NCBI GenBank assembly: GCA_029834535.1
Contig: JAQMWT010000695.1
Location: 1-64,000 of the forward strand
DNA length: 64,000 nt
Direction of reading: 5' to 3'
Source: Chrysophaeum taylorii
Lineage: Eukaryota; Sar; Pelagophyceae; Pelagomonadales; Pelagomonadaceae
Each line of letters opens with the position of its first letter. The first letter of the stretch is position 1. Below the pieces are notes generated by a model. It was given only the letters and a program-made list of their open reading frames with translations. It did no database searches and was not told where the DNA came from. This document shows positions 58,360 through 64,000 of this stretch, piece by piece. The position numbers and the translations under genes were made by a program.

Positions 58360-59431
58360 CGGGTGACCGCCAAGCAGGGAAAGAGTCGAAATCAGAGATA
58401 GTGTTTGTTGCCAAGCCAGCCATTCTCTACAATGAGCCGACAACCTACAATGTCGCCGGCCCCTCGGATTTAGACAGGTCGTCATATCCCCGCGGTGGCT
58501 ACATTCAGATACCTGTTGGGCTGTCGGTTCTCTCTCGCAAGTGTAGTGACTCTGAGGACGTTTGACTCTCGTCTGAAGAAGGCGCGGCAGCGGCTTTTGG
58601 TGGGCTCGGTCATTACGTTTTTGCCTCGAGATACGTCTCTGCTTGAGCCAAGCGATCTGTCCACGTCGTTCTCATCCTCGCCATCCTCCTCCACGGTGCG
58701 GAATCAAGGTGCCTAATCGAGGTTGTCTACAATCGCCTACGATGCTTTCACGCACAGTGCGCACGCTCGACACACCGCGCTACACGACCCCAGACCTGGA
58801 AACATCATATCAAAACTTCAACCTTTCTACCACGTCTCGTCTCTCGCCGACAGCTCCGCTGGGCAGGCCATGTTGCCGAGTATGCCCTGGAACCGCCACC
58901 CTCGGAGGAAGATGTTCTCCTCCTGGTGCGCCTCCAAACGTCTCCGCGGGTTCCCACAGTTCTCGTACGGCCGGGGTCTCAACGCGGCACTCGGCAAATT
59001 CCACGCACCAAGGAAGACCTGGTAATCCCTCGCTTAAAACCGTGACAACTGGCGACTGACCATCAACTCGCCCCCAACCCTCCTTTCGACCCCCCTCGTC
59101 TGAAGGCTCGGCAACTCTGTTCACTCGCGCCACGGCGCTGGGATTAGCCTACGGCGCCCCGTGCAGTGAGGTGGCCTCTAGACACTTAGTTAGATCAGGT
59201 GCTCAGGTGCTGGACATAGTTTCGACACTGGTCGCGTCACTAGGGCTTGCTTGCTCCTCGAGAGAGCCAAAACACTATCATCTTTCTGTCGTCCGACAGC
59301 ACCCTCCAGACATGTCTCCTCTTGAGACAATTATCCAGGCCCATATGGTCTGGAGCCCACGTAATGTTCTCTACCACTATGAGGTCCGTTCCTGAGAGCT
59401 CTCGGTTCTTCCTTCGAAACAAGTGCTTCTA
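58360..59431. other. Spacer without a supported gene
   Basis: Several overlapping frames of 60-140 codons on both strands, none with recognisable domains. Probably further transposon remains and the 3' flank of the membrane protein gene. Confidence 0.45.
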
Positions 59432-60992
59432 TTAGGAATCACTGCGAATCGGATTCGAGGTCGAATCGGCGGGATGGGATTCGTCTCCTTCTCCGAGAAG
59501 AGCGGTCCTGTCGATCATGCTGTTGCCTCGAGAGGAGCCTTCGGTGTTATTGGCTTGGGCGGCTGTGCGGGTCCGGGATCGGCGTACAAAATAGGCGGCA
59601 CCTGCCACCAAGGCTATCCCGAAAATTATGGCGGCTGCTACGACGAGCGCGAGGTCCACTTTAGAGAGCGAGTCGTCGTCGTCGTCGTCGTCATCGTCGT
59701 CATAACAAAGACTCGGTTCGTCATCGCAGCTCTTGCAGGCAGCCTTGACCTCGTCGACGGTGTAGGTTGCGAACCTGCGTAAGTTCTCGGGAAAAGGAGC
59801 TCGATTTGAAAGAGAACAAACCATCCCCATTCTCCGCCTTGGTAGCACGGCTTGTAATCGGAGAGTTGATAGGTATTGAGGTGGTCGTCGCCGTGCAAGG
59901 CGACGTACTCAAGGTATACGCTTGCCTTCTTGGATTTGTAACCTGGGGTATAATACAAATCAAATCAAGGGCGCGCCATAATTTAACGACGTTAACTCTG
60001 ATCGGGACTGCAATAGCCGTCGCAACACGAGGAACTATTGTCCCGATCGATGGCGAAGAAGGGCGCCTGCAGGGAACCTCGAAGTTCACGCAAAGCGGAC
60101 TCACATAGGGGCCGTCGATGTCGACCACGTCGCAGCAGACCGCGCAGGTTTGGCTCGGGACTCGCGTCGCAGTGGGGGCGATGGAAGGTCGAGCGCTCAC
60201 CGTCGGCGCGACAGTTGGAATGTCCGTCGTGGGCAGCTGCGTGCGTCCCGCTGTCGGGGGCGCCGTACTTGGCGTCGCTGTAGGCGCACCCGTCCACGCG
60301 GCACTGTAGCAGCACGCCGCGCACCGCGAATTGACGGGAACGACGTCGGCGCCGTTGGCGTCGGCTCGCATAAGGCGCACGTCCGACGAGAGTGAAGACC
60401 AGCCATCGGCATCGTCGTCGACGCACAAGGTTTTGGCGGCGACCCCGGCGCCGCCGTGGTCGACTTCCCGATTCCACAACTCGACGCCTCCGACGTGGCC
60501 CTCGTACTGGGCGTAGTAGCCTTCGGCACAGTCGGTCGTTCCCAGGGCCACGTAACACCCACCGAGACAACAGATTGAGCAATTGGTCGAGACCGTGTCA
60601 AACCCCGCGCCGGCGGAACGCATGAGCCGGTACGTCAGACTTACGTCATCGTCGTCGTCGTACTCTAATACGTTCGCGTCGCCCGAGACGCATTCGACGT
60701 TCGACGCCGCGCGGCTCTCGCTGGGGTGGGTGTACCAGGCTTCCGCGCCGCCCACGACGCCGGTCAGGACCTGCGTGTACGAGCCGCCGCATGCTGTCGC
60801 GCCCCATGTCGTGAAGCACCAACTGCCGGTCGTGTTGGGGGTTTCTTGCGGTTCCAGCAGCGCCATCGCAGCGTCCTCGACCTCCACTTCGAGCGCGCGG
60901 ACGCGGGCCTCCATCATCTCGACGAGACCGCGCATGCTTTGGTCGCCGCGAGCAGCCGCGACGAAGGATATTAAGGCTATCCTCCTCCTCAT
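59432..60992 (-). CDS. Type I membrane protein with repeated Cys-rich modules, 4 exons
   Basis: Exons 60992-60105, 60066-59997, 59942-59822, 59774-59432; 473 residues. Signal peptide (MRRRIALISFVAAARG), a short coiled coil (EMMEARVRALEVEVEDAA), then two ~90-residue modules with the same plan: W/G-ATxC-GGY...GVVGG.E.W...C.DD...RLMR.A...NC..CC. A Thr/Pro-rich stalk follows, a third Cys pair region (CAVCC ... SSSCCDGYC), an acidic run, a transmembrane helix (VDLALVVAAAIIFGIALVAG) and a short tail. Introns are 38, 54 and 47 nt, each GT-AG. The 38-nt one repairs what otherwise looks like a frameshift. Surface receptor or adhesion role is a guess; family unknown. Confidence 0.75.
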
Positions 60993-61034
60993 TTGGTTTA
61001 GTGGCAACTAACTCCCCCCAGGGTAAGGAATAAG
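60993..61034. promoter_or_regulatory. 42-bp divergent intergenic region
   Basis: Start codons of the membrane protein (60992, -) and the methyltransferase (61035, +) are 42 bp apart, so their promoters must overlap each other and possibly the coding regions. Confidence 0.45.
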
Positions 61035-61904
61035 ATGAGCGAGGGTCCTCCTCCTCCTCGTCCTCCTCCTCCGACGGAAGAAGAAGAAGAAGAAGAAGTG
61101 CCGAGTCGCGGCGTCCCAAAGAAGCGCGAGTTGCGGGAGGAATCGGGGCGTGCGACCAAGATTCCGAAGAAGCACAAGGTGGACGGTGCGTGGCCGTCGT
61201 CGTTGCCACGGCGCGCAAAGGCGTTCGAGCACGGCTGGTTTCTCGAGACACACGAGCGCGTGTTCGAGGCGTTGCTGCGGCACCGAAAGCCGAAAGTTGT
61301 GTTGGAACTGGGGTCGTGGTACGGGTCCTCGACCCGGTGGCTCGCTGAGCGATGTCCCGAGGCAACGCTGTACGCGATCGACTTGTGGGACGACGACTTC
61401 ATTCTGGCGGAACAGGTGGACCACTACGGGACGATGGGCGAAGGCAAGTTGCGGCGCATGCTGCGCGAACACCCGCTCTGGGAGTCGTTCGTCGCCAATT
61501 TGTGGGATCTCAGGGACCGCGTCGTGCCGCTGCGAACCTCGACGGCACGAGGCGTCGAAACGATAGCCGAGGCGGGCGTCGAGCCAGACATCGTATACGT
61601 CGACGCCGACCACCACTACGACGCCGTCAAGGCCGACATCGAGGCCTGCCTCACCCGCTTCCCGGACGCCGTCCTCGTCGGCGACGATTACGGCCACTAC
61701 GACTCGGTCCGCCGCGCCGTCACCGAGTGCGCCCAGAAGTTTAACAAGGTGGTCCACGTCGACCAGAACCACTGCTGGGCCTTCGCCAAGATCGACTCTC
61801 TCACCGGCCGCAACTTTTTTCCCAAGCCGAAAAAAGGCGCCGCCTTTTCGGCCCTCCTCGCCGACTTCAAAAAAGCTCCGACGAAAACGTCCAATAAAAA
61901 ATAA
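61035..61904 (+). CDS. Class I SAM-dependent methyltransferase
   Basis: 289 codons, intronless. The N-terminus is P- and E-rich then basic (nuclear-signal-like). Rossmann fold: motif I VVLELGSWYGSSTRWL (residues 88-103), acidic motif II ATLYAIDLWDD, IVYVDADHHYDAVKAD near 195 and VLVGDDYGHYDSVRRAV near 218. This layout matches the Methyltransf_24-type family (small molecules or sugars); the substrate is unknown. Its 3' end converges on the selenoprotein gene with 63 bp between stop codons. Confidence 0.85.
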   Translation: MSEGPPPPRPPPPTEEEEEEEVPSRGVPKKRELREESGRATKIPKKHKVDGAWPSSLPRRAKAFEHGWFLETHERVFEALLRHRKPKVVLELGSWYGSSTRWLAERCPEATLYAIDLWDDDFILAEQVDHYGTMGEGKLRRMLREHPLWESFVANLWDLRDRVVPLRTSTARGVETIAEAGVEPDIVYVDADHHYDAVKADIEACLTRFPDAVLVGDDYGHYDSVRRAVTECAQKFNKVVHVDQNHCWAFAKIDSLTGRNFFPKPKKGAAFSALLADFKKAPTKTSNKK

Positions 61905-61967
61905 CCTCAAGTTCAGACCAGGTCGTGGTGGCCGTCATATAAGAGGAGGACATGATTCTCTCTCTTC

Positions 61968-62567
61968 TCAGAGCGGGAGCCGGAGCCGGTAGGGGCCCTT
62001 GATGTCGTCGAGGTCGAGGACTTTCACACCTTTCTGCGTCACGTCGACGAGGCCCTCGACGGCGAGTTCCTTCGCGACGGCGCGCATCGCGGGCATCATC
62101 TCTCTCCAGTCACCGCCGAAGCGCCGCGGAACCTCCGAAGGTCAGCAGGTCTTGGAAGGGCCACGCTCCCGCACGAGCTCGAGGGTGGCCGTCCGCAGGT
62201 CTTTCGGCTTTTTCAGAGACGGAACGAACGAGCACCGGCTCACCTTCCCGTCTTTGTCGAACTCCACCCCCTCCTCCTCGAGGAGCCGCCGCTTCTTCTC
62301 GAGCCCCTCTCCGCTCGTCTCGCCGCCGAACCCCACGAGCTTGCGGTCGGACCCGATCACTCGGTGTCAGGGAACGATAGGTGCGAACGGATTGCGACGC
62401 ATGGCGCCACCCACAGCGCGAGCGCTCCCAGATCCTGTCGCCTCGGCGACCGCCCCGTACGACGCCACCTTTCCCTTGGGAATCGACTTAACCACGGCAT
62501 GCACAGACTTCTCGAACGATGTCGGCATCCTCACAGCGGCCGCGATCACAAACACCGCCAAGAGCAT
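61968..62567 (-). CDS. MGMT: Probable selenoprotein: O6-methylguanine-DNA methyltransferase fused to DUF3253
   Basis: Reads 200 codons from ATG 62567 (or 62528) to TGA at 61968-61970 if two internal TGAs are decoded. The first part is the MGMT/Ada catalytic domain: FEKSVHAVVKSIPKGKVASYG, then ARAVGGAMRRNPFAPIVP, TGA (62367-62369), HRVIGSDRKLVGFGG. The family has Cys at the TGA position (P-C-H-R-V), the methyl acceptor. The second part starts after RERGPSKTC with TGA (62142-62144) then PSEVPRRF and DWREMMPAMRAVAKELAVEG, TQKG, GPYRLRL. This matches DUF3253, whose usual start is ICPSEVAR. Both TGAs sit on family cysteines and the frame is otherwise intact, pointing to selenocysteine, not decay. 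No convincing SECIS element was found by eye. Confidence 0.75.
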
Positions 62568-62667
62568 GAGGAAGCCCCCAGGAGGGCCTTCCCAACGGAA
62601 CGGACGCCGAACCTTCTTTTTGTCTTGAAAACTTTCGTAACCTTCGAGCCAGCCACACGTCAGATCG

Positions 62668-62696
62668 AATATCGAATCGAATCGAATCGAATCGGC
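62668..62696. repeat. (AATCG)n microsatellite
   Basis: About five copies of a 5-bp unit upstream of the MGMT gene; related GATCCGAATCGAATG follows near 62730. Confidence 0.88.
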
Positions 62697-62921
62697 GCCC
62701 CCTGACACGATACAGTGTGTAGACACCTCCGATCCGAATCGAATGCGGCGACGGGTTTTGGTAGGTCGGAATCAGAAAGGCAAAGGCGCAAGCGAGATGA
62801 GCAGCAAATACGACGACCACGAACACAAGTACGCGAAGAAGTGCGGCGGGGGTGCAGGAAATCGAGGAAGAAGAAGAAGAAGGGGATACTGCCGAGATCT
62901 ACAAAGAAGGGGAAGTAGGCT

Positions 62922-63734
62922 TCAGCCGGTCTGTTTCTTGACACCCTCGATGCGCGCGCGGATGGCGTCGAGGTCGCCGAGGTACTTGCCCGTGAGCGGC
63001 GCGATGGCCTCCTCGAAGGGGATGGGGTTCATGTCGTCGTCGAGGTGGTAGAGGAGGGGGGTCGCGGTCGGTATGTTGAGCTCGGCGATGACGTCGTTTG
63101 GGATGGCGTCCAAGTACTGCACGAGCGCGCGGAGGGAATTTCCGTGCGCGGCGATGATGATGTTTTTACCCGCCTTCAACTCGGGCACGATGACTTGCTG
63201 CCAGTAGGGGACGACGCGCGCCGCCGTGAGCTCGAGCGATTCGGTGAACGGGAGACACTTCTTGTCGAGATACTGGTATCTGACGTCGTTTCCCGGATAG
63301 TACTCCGAGGACTCGTCCAAAGGGGGGGGCGGCACGTCGTAGGAGCGGCGCCAGATTTGAACCTGGTCCGAGCCATGCTTGGCCACGGTTTCCTTCTTGT
63401 CGAGACCTTGAAGCATGCCGTAGTGCCTCTCGTTGAGTTGCCAGGCCTTGACCACGGGGATCCACATGTGGTCCGTCTCCTCGAGAGCGTGGTCCAAGGT
63501 CCGGATGGCGCGCTTGAGGACCGAGGTGTACGCGATGTCGAACTTGAGGCCCTCTGCAGCAACAAGTTTCCCCCCTTCGATCGCTTCTTCGTGGCCCTTT
63601 TCACTCAGGGCGACGTCGTGCCATCCCGTAAACTTGTTCGCGAGGTTCCACACCGACTCCCCATGCCGCATCAGCAGCACGGTGTGCGCCTGCCGGACCC
63701 CGCGCCGCGCGCACCTTGCTGCCAACGTGTACAT
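62922..63734 (-). CDS. PGAM: 2,3-bisphosphoglycerate-dependent phosphoglycerate mutase
   Basis: 270 codons. Interconverts 3- and 2-phosphoglycerate in glycolysis. Seen: phospho-acceptor His24 in LLMRHGESVWN, FTGWHDVALSEKG, catalytic Glu in NERHYGMLQGLDK, second His in IIAAHGNSLRALV, and a full-length C-terminus. About 16 extra residues at the N-terminus (MYTLAARCARRGVRQA) are basic and could be a mitochondrial or plastid leader. Intronless. Confidence 0.96.
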   Translation of the reverse strand: MYTLAARCARRGVRQAHTVLLMRHGESVWNLANKFTGWHDVALSEKGHEEAIEGGKLVAAEGLKFDIAYTSVLKRAIRTLDHALEETDHMWIPVVKAWQLNERHYGMLQGLDKKETVAKHGSDQVQIWRRSYDVPPPPLDESSEYYPGNDVRYQYLDKKCLPFTESLELTAARVVPYWQQVIVPELKAGKNIIIAAHGNSLRALVQYLDAIPNDVIAELNIPTATPLLYHLDDDMNPIPFEEAIAPLTGKYLGDLDAIRARIEGVKKQTG

Positions 63735-63818
63735 TTTTCCGAATCTGACCTGGGGTAAGGGTTTGGATCGGTCGTTTCACCACTTGACGTCACCAACGGC
63801 TGGTGGCGCTAAACGACG

Positions 63819-64000
63819 ATGAAGTACGAATACATCAGCCCGTCGGCGGGCGACATCCAGGACGACGATCCCGACTATGCGAGCTTCGTCTTGTGGGCGA
63901 CGGTCTGCTTTCTCTTCACGTTGCTCGGGATGGTGGGGAGACATACATCCCTTGTCAGATCATCACATTTTCGCAGGTTCTCACCTACTGCGCGTGCTAC
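63819..64000 (+). CDS. Start of a membrane protein gene, cut by the window
   Basis: ATG 63819 opens 38 codons (MKYEYISPSAGDIQDDDPDY, then SFVLWATVCFLFTLLGM) to 63932. An intron of 44 nt (63933-63976, GTGGGG...CGCAG) follows, and exon 2 continues VLTYCACY to the window end. Acidic N-terminus then a membrane helix. Divergent from PGAM with 84 bp between starts. Family not recognisable from this piece. Confidence 0.6.
   Translation, partial: MKYEYISPSAGDIQDDDPDYASFVLWATVCFLFTLLGMVGRHTSLVRSSHFRRFSPTARA

Noticed and set aside
60067-60104. Frameshift in the Cys-rich membrane protein
   Set aside because: Explained by a 38-nt GT-AG intron that restores the frame and a cysteine-containing segment.
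61930-61967. Possible SECIS around ATGACGGCCA...TGGTCTGA on the - strand
   Set aside because: Has ATGA and a 5-bp stem with a CC-containing loop, but the stem between core and loop is far too short for a standard SECIS. Not claimed; a dedicated search is needed.
63045-63758. 237-codon + frame opposite phosphoglycerate mutase
   Set aside because: Shadow of a conserved gene.

Overview
The window is nuclear DNA of a photosynthetic eukaryotic microbe. It has short spliceosomal introns (38 to 170 nt), tightly packed host genes, a phytoene desaturase with a leader suited to a complex plastid, and many eukaryotic transposons. A secondary-plastid alga (pelagophyte, haptophyte or relative) fits best. 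The species cannot be fixed from the sequence alone.

Left part (1 to 23.4 kb) is repeat-dominated. Two copies of one Ty3/gypsy-type LTR retrotransposon lie head to head (copy A on +, 1-7677; copy B on -, 14478-20745). Between protease and reverse transcriptase both carry a C5 cytosine DNA methyltransferase domain with motifs I, IV, VI and VIII readable. Around them are two decayed copies of a DUF1295 (steroid 5-alpha-reductase-like) gene, three copies of a Helitron helicase fragment each followed by a GTGAACTTACTGG minisatellite, and a foldback repeat.

Middle part (23.4 to 39.5 kb) holds compact host genes: phytoene desaturase, three unrecognised proteins, CK2 alpha, proteasome beta-2, the ribosome-assembly GTPase NOG2/NUG2, a broken renal dipeptidase, a cysteine-rich membrane protein, a decayed hAT transposase and a multi-pass HTTM-like protein.

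The main gene is PRP8 (52289 down to 39490, 13 exons), the core protein of the spliceosome. Its reading frame contains three complete inteins (508, 584 and 448 residues). All three keep protein-splicing residues and all three have lost the first catalytic acid of the LAGLIDADG homing endonuclease. The third intein is itself interrupted by a 49-nt spliceosomal intron, so PRP8 must splice RNA to make the intein that must splice protein to make PRP8. Several PRP8 introns have direct repeats at their ends, one of them 14 nt long with a GC-AG boundary. MRD1/RBM19 (rRNA processing) starts 63 bp away on the other strand.

Right part (54 to 64 kb): a repeat-rich stretch with a dead LINE, then a four-exon type I membrane protein, a class I methyltransferase, a probable selenoprotein, phosphoglycerate mutase and the start of one more membrane protein. 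The probable selenoprotein is an O6-methylguanine-DNA methyltransferase fused to a DUF3253 domain. It has two in-frame TGA codons, one exactly at the catalytic cysteine and one at the conserved cysteine of DUF3253.
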